The position numbers and the translations under genes are program-made. Of a stretch of DNA of 64,000 bases, positions 34,692 to 47,000 are shown one piece after another. The notes beneath the pieces were generated by a model. That model was not told where the DNA came from, did no database searches, and saw only the letters and a program-made list of their open reading frames with translations. This DNA is from Bolinopsis microptera (taxonomy: Eukaryota; Ctenophora; Tentaculata; Lobata; Bolinopsidae). The number at the start of each line of letters is the position of its first letter. Position 1 is the first letter of the stretch. The stretch covers positions 14,209,337 through 14,273,336 of the forward strand of contig NC_087080.1 of assembly GCF_026151205.1 (NCBI RefSeq), written 5' to 3'.

Positions 34692-36684
34692 GTTTTATTA
34701 TTCAGGTCTTTAGTAATGGTAGGTTTTTAAGCATATTATTGATCAGTTTTAATTGTAAATCGAGATAGAGTTTGACTCGTACCTACTTTTCAATAAAAGA
34801 TTGTATTACTATAAGTAAGTAATAACAGTTTTATAGAGCATACACGAAGCTGAAGATCTTGCGAATAGACACTAATTGCTATCTGATTAGTTAATTAGCC
34901 TGATTGGTTAATAAGATACACAGCTTTCACGACTGTCAGGTTTGAATACCGATGGATCGAAGTTACTTCCACCAAATTTCCTGATTCACATTAAGTATAT
35001 GAATCTGTGCAAGCTGGTCCCGGAGCCCTGGACCAGTCCGCACGTATTACTAAATTGAATGATTTGTACATCTTTGGTTCTCAGCTCTTATATCAAAGAT
35101 GAGCGTGAAAGTAAGCTTTCGTGTTATGTAATTGTAACGAACCTTTCAACGATTATTTGAGTCAACGAAACCTGTACTTTTGTTGTCTGATCAATGCGAA
35201 TTCTTGAGTGTAATGGTGGTTGGGATGACCTTGATTGTCAGTAAGTATTGTATAAATAATAAATAAATCCGCTTTTTGTGGTAATGTTCATAACTTAGTG
35301 CTGGTATTTATAGCTTATACTCTACATATTTAAAAAGTGAAGGCACCACTCACACCAGCTAAAGTTTACACACAGGGTTCCACAGAATTTAGTTTATGTC
35401 GACATGTTAGAACTCTGTAATAACAGTTGTTTAACATAGCACTAAGTAAAACAACCTTTAAAGCTTCGTTCTAAGGAGGATCAGCTCACCAGAAATCATC
35501 TTTGTTCAGTGCAGCTATATTTAGATGATAGATCAAGATAATAAGTAAGTTCATATCAAGATCAGCGTAATCATGGACTGCAGAGGTCGATATTATTGGA
35601 TTGGAACATAATTAGCGATATAACATTAATCGTAATAAATAGTTTTTTATGCGTTCAAATTAAATTAGGTCGGTAGAAAGCCAGCAATTGATTGGCGCAT
35701 AACTTAAAGTTACTCTGAATGAGATATGATAACCAAGGAATAAAATTATTGGATTTACACATTATTAATTAAACGAAACGGTTATCATTGGTCACAAAAT
35801 TCAATTTATAGTTATAGGTACTGTGCTATAATCTATACAACTAATGATTTGCTTCGTTATTGATGTAATTATACATCGATCCTGTTCAAAATTTAGTTTG
35901 ATTCGGGGGATTATTAAACGTTCTTTAGGTATTCTATGGTGACTGTATGCCGTATGGTGGCCGTATGGTGGCCGTATGGTGGCCGTATGGTGGCCGTTTT
36001 ATGATCTAATACCTCCCATAATGAGTAGTTTTCATTATTAAGATGAAAGGTTTTATTTGCCACATCGAAACTTGTCATATAAAAAGATAAATGTGCCTAC
36101 GTAAGTTTTCACGTCTTTATATTAATATACATACATTGTATAAATATAAGTTTCTGGCGACGGAAAAAGCTTTTATGCGTTACGAGAGAGAAGAGATAAT
36201 ATGTATATTATCAGTATTGAATCCAGAATGTACATGTTTTTAAAAGATATAGTTATAATATCGACAGCTATAAGTGCACGTTATAACTAGTTAGCTATAT
36301 ACCTATATATAGTTAGTTATAACTAGTTAGGATTCATTTTCCACGGTCATTCACTTCTGAACGACTCGTGTTATAGTATTATATTATATTGGTTATTTAT
36401 ATGTAATAACCTATTGATTGTTCTATAGGTCCCTTTATGATTTGATCTAGTTCTCAAGAAACGGCTACGTGTTTTATTACCTACACAAGAATCATTACAA
36501 CTCGTGTTTCGAAAATTCACATTTTTTATTTTTCGTACTCTTATTTTTGCATTACCCATTATACCTTTACACCTATGACATTTGGGTTGTTGCACTTCTG
36601 CTTTATGTTGAAATCAGTTCGATTTTTGATAGTAACATTAGTCCACTTTGACAGACGTTAAATATACTGACAGTTTAAGTAAGC
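34692..36684. other. No gene recognised
   Basis: AT-rich. It includes a small tandem repeat GCCGTATGGTG (11 bp, about 4.5 copies, 35945-35998). Isolated GTAAGT donor-like sites at about 35106 and 35239 cannot be built into exons. Confidence 0.5.
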
Positions 36685-39661
36685 TTAACCCATTAGGGAC
36701 GATAGGGTCGTTTACGACCCACCTTTTCTAGAGGCTATAGAGGAAAAACCAAAATACTAAACGCCAAGAATCTTTCGCACATATGCTCAAAATTTATTGG
36801 GCTACATTATTGACTTTCCAGTCGAGACCCAATTAATCACTAACAACTAAATAATTAGGCTAATTAGTCGTCATAATTGGAAAATATTGCACGTTACTTC
36901 TTGCTTTGATTTGGTCATTAAAACTTTATGTAGGCTTATTTTGTTGAGGACAAAGTAGTTGCGGGCAACGATTTCCTTGAGACATATGAAAAGCCCGTGA
37001 TAATCAGATGTTCACAAACAGAGCTAGACGCTGTTTACTAACTGCGGTCGCATACGACCCACTCGTCCGGGTCGCAAACGACCCATCACGGTTTTTCGGC
37101 TTTAACGTCTGAAACAAAGACGTTAGGATAAAATAAAAACTGTAGCATAAGTTAAAACCATATGGTCAATACTGTGTGACTCTAACTTTTTAAAAATAAA
37201 GAATTTGGGTCATTAACGACCCACTCGGCTCACTTACTTATTACTACATATGTCCATGCAACTTCTTGAATTCAGCCTAAAACATGATATAATAAGTGCA
37301 AAATCGCCTCTCAGCAAGTGATAATCATCATAAACTGCGAAAAATCGGTTAAATGGGTCATTAGCGACCCACTAGGACCACAAAATTGATTAATTAAATA
37401 TAATGTTGTCAAACTTTTACAATATTAGTATAAAAACATGTTATATCTTAGTCATTACTCCTGTACGTTGATTTAGCTTTTAAAATCGATCAACTGGGTC
37501 AATAACGACCCACTCGGAAGTTGAACCACGACATTAATTATCAGTATCATACTGTTCCACCATTAAGAAAGACACTCGTAGGTCTTAATTCCACGCAAAC
37601 CACGGTGGCTGACAACTAGCCCTTCTGAGATCCAGGGCCAACTGAGGGGGCGTCATCACTCATCAAAGAGCTGCGAGAATAACACGACTGCATACATGCC
37701 TAAAGTTGCGTCTTGACTATGGTGCGTGGACATCTGTACCGAAAGGACCGTGGCCGTGCCGCAAAAGAAAAGGAAATCGGCCCTCGTTCCTAACTTGCTA
37801 GATAATAGTCATGCTGTTGTACTTGTTGTTGCTTATTATATTCTGTTACCTTTTTCGTCAATTTTGAATCTTGGTAAACAACCTGCTACAACCCACCGCT
37901 TGAGACCCAGGGTCCCACGGTGATCAGATCATGTCACTCAAGAAAAATCCCCTGAACGAAGTATACGAGATATCCTGTAACCTTGGGTAAATACTGAAAG
38001 ACGAGTGGTGAAATTGCATATTCTTATCCAACATGCCAATCTGTTTGACATTCCTAGAAAGTACGAGAATAACTAAACAACTGCTGCATTCAGATGGCTA
38101 CATCTACAGCTCTGTAAAGAAGGACAAGGAAAAAGCCCCCCCCCCCCCCCCCCCCCCCCATTTGGCTGGCGGTGCTGCAACCTGCAATCTCTCAGACCTC
38201 GTTGTGGGTAACAACAACGAGGCAGCTTTCAAAACGAAAACAAGTATTACGTAATCGGCCTAGAGGGAGGGGAGTTTCCAAATGATTACGCTTGTGTACT
38301 TTTGACATAATAGCTATGTGGTGGGGGGGGGGCGTAAAAATTGTCCAATAAGTAATTACGTAATATATGAACGGCCCCTAAGAAGTACCTAAAGAACGGA
38401 AGCTGCGAAGAGAGTAGATGCAGCCATCTGAATTCTGAATCCAGCAGTTGTACAGTTCTTCTTGGACGTTCTATGAATCGGGAAAAGATAGGCATGTTGG
38501 TTGCTGTCTCACGACATTACGGTCGTGTACTAACAGCTGATAAACTCACCTAGCTATCAATCCAATTCTGCCCATTATTCGTCAGTGATTGGGTAACGTG
38601 ATCTGCAGATCACGGTGAGACTCCAAATCTCAGGAGGGCTAGTGGTCAAACTGGTCATCCACCCGTGGTTTGCGTGGAATTAAGACCTACGAGTGTCTTT
38701 CTTAATGGTGGAACAGCATGATACTGATAATTAATTTTGTGGTTCAACTTCCGAGTGGGTCGTTACTGACCCAGTTGATCGATTTTAAAAGTTAAATCAA
38801 CGTACAGGAGTAATGACCAAGATATGGGAAGTAGGTCAAAGACCGACCACCGCTTAAGAGCCGGTTAAGAGCCGTTTAAGAGCCGTTTAAGAGCCGTTTA
38901 AGAACCGCTTAAGAGCCGCTTAAGAACCGTTTAAGAACCGGCTAAGAACCGGCTAAGAACCGCTTAAGAACCGGTTAAGAACCGGTTAAGAGCCGGTTTA
39001 GAGCCGGTCAAGAGCTGGTGTCCGGCGAGCGGCCGCTTAAGAACCGTCTAAGGACCGCTTAAGAACCGCTTAAGAACCGTTGAAGAACCGCCTCGGTGGT
39101 CGCTGTTTGCCCTATTAGCCCAAGATATAACATGTTTTTATACTAATATTTGTAAAAGTTTGACAACATTATATTTAATTAATCAATTTTGTGGTCCTAG
39201 TGGGTCGCTAATGACCCATTTAACCGATTTTTCGCAGTTTATGATGATTATCACTTGCTGAGAGGCGATTTTGCACTTATTATATCATGTTTTAGGCTGA
39301 ATTCAAGAAGTTGCATGGACATATGTAATAATAAGTAAGTGAGCCGAGTGGGTCGTTAATGACCCAAATTCTTTATTTTTAAAAAGTAAGAGTCACACAG
39401 TATTGACCATATGGTTTTAACTTATGCTACAGTTTTTATTTTATCCTAACGTCTTTGTTTCAGAAGTTAAAGCCGAAAAACCGTGATGGGTCGTTTGCGA
39501 CCCGGACGAGTGGGTTGTATGCGACCATAGCTGTATCTTTTAAAGTAAACGAGATACAGATTAGCTTTTTTGGATATCTCATTTTTGCAGTAAAGTGACC
39601 TAGTGTGTTAAACGGCATCAAGATCGGCAAACTTTAAAACTCGTCGTCCCTAATGGGTTAA
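36685..39661. mobile_element. piggyBac-like fold-back element flanked by TTAA
   Basis: The element is 36689-39657, bounded by TTAA on both sides (36685-36688 and 39658-39661). It has terminal inverted repeats CCCATTAGGGACGA. TTAA targets and CCC-starting ends fit the piggyBac superfamily. Long inverted arms follow (left about 37045-37650, right about 38620-39530). They match over hundreds of bases, for example AGTGGGTCGTTAATGACCC and its inverse, and AGGTCTTAATTCCACGCAAA. The arms carry repeated palindromes of the type GGGTCNNNNNCGACCCAC. The centre holds a second, more diverged inverted repeat (about 38030-38110 against 38390-38510) and a C-tract. No intact transposase is present. The right arm contains a nested MITE. 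Confidence 0.82.
38818..39128. mobile_element. Nested 295-bp MITE with 8-bp target duplication
   Basis: The element is 38826-39120, flanked by CAAGATAT on both sides. Its ends are imperfect inverted repeats, 21 of 27 matching (GGGAAGTAGGTCAAAGACCG against GGCTAATAGGGCAAACAGCG), both running into ACCACCG. Its body is a tandem array of about 10 bp, TTAAGAACCG/TTAAGAGCCG. The left arm of the host fold-back element preserves the uninterrupted sequence (TAAGATATAACATG), which proves the insertion. The 8-bp duplication suggests hAT or a similar superfamily. Confidence 0.87.
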
Positions 39662-40646
39662 AGTGCTCAGCAGCATATTCTTCTATAATTCTAGTAATAT
39701 TTAAACTTACTTAGCGCTACAGTCACTGCCACCTTTCACAATTTCCACAAGCGTATGAGACGACTCAGCATACATAAAAATTACATTATAGTGGCTCACA
39801 ATAGGTCTCCAGAGCACTCACGACGTGTGGTGCATGAGAAACTGTACTATCATCAATATTGAGAATACGGTATCAGCACCCCAGATCCACGGGACCCATT
39901 CATCATATTCAATGATTAGGCTACGGTACCTAAAGTGTCGCGAGCTAAGAATCTAATTCATGCTTCCCTTTGTCCCCCTACATAACACTCCCACTATATC
40001 TAGCAGCTTCAAATCCCCCAAGTTCTATCTCCTCCCCACAATACACAATATCTAATCTACCTGCTCCGTGTTAACCTGACCAGTCACTATCTCCTGATCT
40101 CCAGCTGATTATATATAGATTGACAGGACTGATGGTTATTTAGCACGATCCTGTGGTAAACCATAAATCACAGGTTATAGGAGAGACGATGACAGTGTTC
40201 CCACAGTATAGTCCACCAATCTATAATACACGGTCGCACAATGGTACATTAGCACTCTCTGGGTTGTATTATATGCTAATAGACTAGTGAGACTGCCCCC
40301 TGATATCGGGTAGTGCCTGGTAGGGATTGTCAATAGGGGGGTTAATGAACCGTGCAGGCTCTTTCATTGTTTCTCCAGTACAGCACTCCTTCGTCTATAT
40401 GCTCGGATCCATTAGCATCACTTAAACGTGTCGATCGTCAAATCTGCATTTTGTTGGCGGATGGACCGGATATAAGGCGGGATAGTGTCCGAGTATAGTG
40501 ACTTTGGAACCTCGCGCACATAAAGTGACCGCTCGCTCTTTTAAACAATAAACATTGGTAATTTTCGATCGGAGCTCGTTTGACTAAATACTGTTCAGCT
40601 AGTTTTGATTGTTTAAATTGTACCTCTTTAACGGGCTACTAAGTTC
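39662..40646. other. No gene recognised
   Basis: Unique-looking sequence without recognisable coding or structural features. Confidence 0.5.
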
Positions 40647-40790
40647 CTTGCTATTTACCCGTATGTGTGCGGTAAAATGCGCCTTGCTATTTACCCGTAT
40701 GTGTGCGGTAAAATGCGCCTTGCTATTTACCCGTATGTGTGCGGTAAAATGCGTCTTGCTATTTACCCGTATGTGTGCGGTAAAATGCGC
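40647..40790. repeat. 36-bp tandem repeat, four copies
   Basis: The unit is CTTGCTATTTACCCGTATGT plus GTGCGGTAAAATGCGC, at 40647, 40683, 40719 and 40755, almost identical. Each unit contains the inverted pair TTTACC...GGTAAA. There are no spacers between copies, so it is not a CRISPR array. Confidence 0.95.
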
Positions 40791-41138
40791 CTTGTTTGTT
40801 TGTTTGGGGACCGGTTTTTGATACACCGGCCAATGTTTACAAAATCATATGATACATAACAATATAATTGTATTTAATATACGTGAATATTAGAATACAA
40901 ATTTTTTTATTAAATACTTTTCAAATTTTACAGAGTACAGCAATAGATGAATATAAAATAGAATCGTTCAAAATATCGCCCCCATCTGTAAAATATGATG
41001 GGCACCCAAACACGGTAAACACATAGTGAACTATGTCCGCAGTAACTTGGACCCATGAAATCTTAAATTTCTATTTATTCCCTGAAATTGTTACTAAGTT
41101 CAAAATAAATTTATATGATGAAGTCTACTATAAGAATG

Positions 41139-41210
41139 CTTGCTATTTACCCGTATGTGTGCGGTAAAATGCGCCTTGCTATTTACCCGTATGTGTGCGG
41201 TAAAATGCGC
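41139..41210. repeat. Second block of the same 36-bp repeat, two copies
   Basis: Copies at 41139-41174 and 41175-41210 match the block 350 bp upstream and are in the same orientation. Confidence 0.94.
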
Positions 41211-43307
41211 CGGTTTAAATGTAAGGTTAGTCGATATATGAGAGGAGATGCGATAGAGAATACCCCTTTCATTTATCCATCACTCTTTGATCGCTCATCT
41301 GGACGACCCGAAAGCGTGGATAAGATGTGCGCTCGAATCAGCCGACTGTTCGACCGACCATTTCCATTGATAATAACACGTACGGTCTTGTTAATACAAC
41401 ATACGGTAATAAGCTGGAAATTTCGAGCTGCTCAGTCTTTTGTCAATAAGACATGTAACTAAGGACTAACCGTCCGATGTAGCTTTGCAGTATAGTTAGA
41501 AGGATCATTTTGAATTAAACTCATCCATTACGCTAACTACTGACTAAGTTCTGCTTGCAGTTTGCGAGGCTTGAGTAAGTTACTTATCAGAAAATAAGGA
41601 GAGAGAGAGACTTCTTGTCTTTTTAAAGAGAATACCTAACATCAGATAAATTGCTCATTTTATACTTGTGCTACGACGGTTATACGGTTACACGGTGCTC
41701 GACCATTCGATTGTATACCCCTTGTCTACACTCCATCAGGCTGTAACTTTGTTTGTGGGCACATGTAAATCACTTTGCACAGATGTAAATCATTGCAATA
41801 ACCCTACTTGTAAGTTGGCAGGTTGTGGAGTAGCTTTAAATCGCTGCAATTGTTTAGTTTGTATGGATAGACTTAAATAATCAATTAAATGATCAATTAG
41901 GTAATGGGATAATCACCCTGCCGCACTCTGTTACCCAATACACGGGCCCTGCCGCACTTTGTTATCCATGAATACACGGGCCCCGCATTCCCAGTTCTGT
42001 AAAGAAGCACTCACCAAGGTGACTTTATGGTAATGTCCACTGGTTAACCGTCCCTAATGATCCCCCATTTTGATTTGTACCACATTAACCCCCTGATTCT
42101 TTCTCTCTCTCACAAGGAGCTTCACAAGCCCGATCTCTTATTTTATACTTCTCGCACTCTTCGCCAGGAAGCTCGGATCGGTCTAATAGCCGACTAGAAG
42201 CCAACTAATAGCCAACTCATTCCCCACTTAGCTACCTCCCGGCCTTGTGGTATTCTGCCGGCCATAGTGGATCATAAATATTGCATATCTCTGTACCTGT
42301 GTGTGTGTGTAGTGGTGGTTGCTTAACTCTGTTTTACACGTGTAGATATTATTGGGACGACTGGACTCTGATCTCTGGATGACTGCCAACAACTGCTGCG
42401 ATAATGATAGGTGAGTGTGTGTGTATAGGGTATACAGCTACAGCCTACAGGTAGAAACAATCTCGGTAGTATTTTCTTGAATTCTTGTAAAAATCATGTT
42501 TGAGATGTTGCTAATTTTTCAGCTCCGCTGAACGATTTTAGTAAGTAATTGGTGATTTCAAGGAAGTGTCATGCGGGTGTTGGTTGGTAATTGGTATGTT
42601 AACAAACATTTTGTGATTTGAATGGTGCTACTTTTGACTCTTCCATCAACTGCAATCACAAAGAAAATTAATGTTGTTCTGATCATACTAAGGCTTTAAA
42701 TTGATTCCACCTGAGAATATTTCATTAGTTCCACAAAGCGAAACGCGAAAATAACTTTACAGCGGATGGAACTGTGGAGTGTGAGTGCTAAAGTCACGGC
42801 AAATAAATCATAGGACAATTAATCAATGTAAATTTGCATATTTCATCTTGAAAACAAGCACAAATTGATGCCTTCATAAATTATATTATAAAATTGCATT
42901 ATCTAACTTAGTCAAAGTCAGCTCCTACGCTATATTACTCTCTTTTTGAAAACACCCGATGAGTAGGTAGGTGTTTCTAAGAAACACTGTTTCTTACTCT
43001 GAGTAAGAAACAGTAAGAAATGAGTAGGTACACAGTAGGAAATGAGTAGGTACACTGTTTCTTACTCTGAAATTTTTAGCTGTTCACTTTGAGACTCGTT
43101 TACTTACTTTTAGTATCTTGTAACTTGTTATTACAATAACAACAAATTTTAACTTGTACTTTGGAGACAGAGGAGTCGGGGGAGGTCCAGTTGATTTAGT
43201 ATTATTTTAATGTCTGCCCATCCGGGGTGGACGGAAATAACGCTATAAATCTAGAGTATCATCGTTCGAAATGACGAAATTTGTAATTACAGTATTGAAT
43301 ATTGGTA
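41211..43307. other. No gene recognised
   Basis: It contains a cysteine-rich open stretch ending at 41880 and a possible short first exon at about 42384-42410 (ATGACTGCC ... GATAG|GTGAGT). A 29-bp palindrome lies at 42986-43014. None of these is enough to call a gene. Confidence 0.45.
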
Positions 43308-44031
43308 CAGGGTGGGCCAAAAGTCAGTGGGCATACGTTGGCTTAATAGCTCGGTCACTGAGTGCCCAATTGAAATAATTCTTTCTGGTATGACTTACTA
43401 CCATCACTGGTTCGAGGAATTTGTCAAATCGAAAAATATTCGAGTTCATTTGTTTCAAATGAAGGTTCATTTTTGCATTTATTTGATAGTTTGGATAGTC
43501 GGCTCAAGCTAAATTTTATTGAATCGTGTTTGGTCATTCAAATTAAGTTTGTCCTGAAAAAATTAGAACTTTAGCTTCTCAGATGACCGAGATATGAAGC
43601 ATAACGAGTTTATTCATTACGTGTGATCAGGTGAATGGTTTACCTAATCACGTGATTAGGTAAACCACCCGTTAAACATTATGGGAATTGTTAAGGGTGT
43701 TGTGTCACGGTGTCACATAATCACCCAGTCAATTTTGTTAACGAGATACAGAAAATGCTTGATAACTTAGTCATTTCTAATCCGTTTTGCCTCATGTTTT
43801 CAAATCATGTGCAATATTTAATTAGGCCTTCAGCATGTTCAGAGAAAACAATATGGGTGTTTTAATATTGAATGGGCGTGGTCTAAAATATTTGAAATTT
43901 CAAATCTTGTCGACGGAATCCTCGAACCAGTAAGTACAGTATGCCATCTGCAAAGCAACAGCTCTCAAATATAAAACACGGCGGAGCTATTAAGGCCAAC
44001 GTATGCCCACTGACTTTCGGCCCACCCTGTA
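43306..44031. mobile_element. Tc1/mariner-type MITE, 722 bp
   Basis: The element is 43308-44029 with TA on both sides. Inverted ends of about 45 bp begin CAGGGTGGGCCAAAAGTCAG on the left and CAGGGTGGGCCGAAAGTCAG read backwards from the right, and continue through TGGGCATACGTTGGC. There is no transposase. An internal inverted pair, GGTTTACCTAATCAC and GTGATTAGGTAAACC, lies at about 43637-43668. Confidence 0.92.
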
Positions 44032-47000
44032 CTATTAAAAAATATTTTAAAAACGAACAGGAACCTGGAACACGAACTTTGTCACTTTAATACACTTTGC
44101 ATGTGATTCGGCAGTACCATAGTAATCTATTTATTTGCATATTCGGTTTGTTGCAGCTGTAAATTGAGTGGTAAGTCCATACCGTGTCTGTTAAAAATTT
44201 GCTTCGCCACCTCAGCAGTATTCAAGCGAATTGAAGCGATCTAGTGCAGTGGTTTTCTAGTGCAGTGGTTTTGGTTTCTGTCATCAAATTCTTAGGTAAA
44301 ACTTATTTATAACTAAAATATACAATTCAATTTAACATTAGTTTTTCATCGTGCTGGCAAGCGCGACCGTTGTTTTTGTTGTCCTTTACACTTATACAGT
44401 ATTAAGTATAGCTTCCTCAGTTATGACAGTCGAATTAATGTTTATTTTATCGGTCGATTGAAAGGTTGGTTGAAGAGTCGGTTAAAAATGATTGATTAAT
44501 ACTACATACATTTGCTCGGTGTAATTTATGTATTCTCATCAAGCCTATGTGTAGGTTTGATTTCAAAATATATATTGTAGTGGAGGAGTACATCCTAAAG
44601 TTTTATCAAGTATCAACCAAATATGCTATTAAAAGATGCAGGAGCAAAAATCTTGTAGTTCATGAACTAAAAGAGCAGACAGTGGGATTCCTTATTGAAA
44701 ATATTTAGACGAACTTTTTTGCAACGGTGACTGAGAACTTCCCATCTACCGTAGCACTGAAAAACCAAATTTGTCAGATCAGCTAATGAGGGACGATAAA
44801 ATCTCAATGAAAGTGGTCAGTAGTGTTGTCCAGTTTCCAGCAGAGGCAACATTTGAATGCGGTGGGCGTGATATTTCACTACTGACTTAATAATGCCGTT
44901 TTCCGCACTTTCAGTTGTTTTTCGCAATTCCCATCAAGCAGTTGGGAGATATTTATATTGCAAAATAATAAACAAGTAGCATATTCCAGAAGTGACATAG
45001 ACTGCACGTTTCAAGTTCTCCTTGCTAATGAATATTGTATATGTGTTTGTTGGATAGAAATTAAAATGACGCTACGAAAGTGTGATATCTTAGCCAAACC
45101 CCAGAAATTGGTTGCTTTTGACTTAAGACAATAAACCGTATCCTTCGTTGTAGTATACAGTGCACGTATAAATAGGTATAGTTTATAGTACTAGTAGATA
45201 TAGACTATATCGTGATGCTATTTCAATCCTCCTTATCGGTCATTGCTATTAACACAGTTGCAAATTATTCAATTACTACAAATTATTCAATTACTGCCAC
45301 TGTAATTACTTAAATTGTTGCACCCCCCCCCCCTCCCCCATGATTACAAAAGATTATCGAGCAGGTGAGGAGATTGTAAAACTCACGTGCTGATACTAGA
45401 TATCACTTTGAGTCGTGCTGCACGATCTTATCTTTACACGTGATCATCTTATATTCGCTCGTGGGATCTGCAGTACGATAATCACGGTATGTTGGCCGTT
45501 GGGTAGACCTTGAGTTCTACAGTTCCATTACTCTTCACCGGGATGCCCTCAGACGATATTGAGGAATTCTCTTAACTCGTTAGACTTAGTGCAACTTCAT
45601 TCTTTGATCGATAAAGTGGAGGTCATCAATTTATAGTTAATTATTTATTTCAAGTTCGTTCTCTTTGAATTTACATGTCTAGTCAGTCAACTTTAGGCGG
45701 GTCAGAAATCAGAATTACATGATTTTAAACCGCCATAACTAGAGTACGTGCATCTTTGTCGGTCTTAGATAATTTTAATTATTCCGCTGCCTGTCGCTTT
45801 TCTAAGTGATATTTAACTTTAAGTATAAGAATTCGCTTTGTACATTTTAGACTTGCTAGGTATTTAGGTTTTATTAAAGTGAAACACATACCATGGAGCT
45901 TACGTAGTATCACCACTCACACTGCCTGAAATTAAGTTATTTCAGTAAAGTACGAGACCTTCAGAACATGAATTGACTCGTAAATAAAACATTCATAATT
46001 TAAGAAACATAACTTAATACGACACATAATTGAGCTGCAAACCTTATAGTCCAACCCCAAACCTGTCTCTAAATCTACATTTTAATCTAAGGAAACTGAC
46101 ATACTGTGGTGGTAATATGTTGTCACTCAGGGTAACATTGTTCTTTAAGAGGTTAATATTCTGCTCTGAAACTTCTGAGACTTCTGAGAGCAGTGTCACC
46201 GCAGACCGGGCAAATTCGTAAATTGCCATAAGGGAACTAATTCTTATACTTTGATATTCTTACCTATCGAACTACACCGCTCTATACTTCACTTAATTAA
46301 AATTTATCTAAAGCGACAATTAATTAATGCAATAAGCTGCCTGTCCTTAACCTTGATACTGATATATTATCTACCCAGCGACTTAAAGCATCCCAAACTC
46401 GTCAAGCTGGCTGTGACAATTAGCATTTAGCACAGTGATAATCCCTAAAGAGAGTCTGTCTAGTGTTTAGTTAGCACTGAAGGTAAACGTGAGCTCCTCC
46501 CTCCCTGTTTAGTTACCCTCCATTTCTCTACTTTTACTCCTGCTTAGTTACTCTCCATTTCTCTACTTTTACTCCTGCTTTGTTAGAAATACATGTTCTC
46601 TAGATAGAAGAGAATTGTAGATTATTTAGTATTTATATTTAGGAGCAGAGGCAACATATAACTGCGGTAATATTTTGCAAATAGTGGGATTCCGCCCCTG
46701 CCTCAAAGTTTTTATGTGCGGCACATTTGGAGACAAAAAACGCCACAATTAAGCTAAATAATTCGCCAAATTTGCAGCCTTGAGGTACTCTCAGGTTGAA
46801 TTATTCAACAGCGTAGTGTATAAAGTGTTGCCTTTCACGATTGTTGAGTTTAACATAACAAATAACTTGCAAGGTTAATGTCTTACACATTGATTACTGC
46901 GGATGTTGAACTGGGAACATATGACTGAGGCAGTGTATTCAGTATTGTATCTTTTCAACATTTCAACATTATATTCCAATACAGAGTGTGTATAAAGTGT

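Noticed and set aside
40599-40859. Open frames on both strands at the 36-bp repeats, and a CRISPR-like look
   Set aside because: The repeat length is a multiple of three, which opens the frames. There are no unique spacers between copies and the genome is eukaryotic.
42384-42411. Possible first coding exon MTANNCCDND with donor G|GTGAGT upstream of the KLHL gene
   Set aside because: It is too short and too far (10 kb) from the first BTB exon to link without transcripts.
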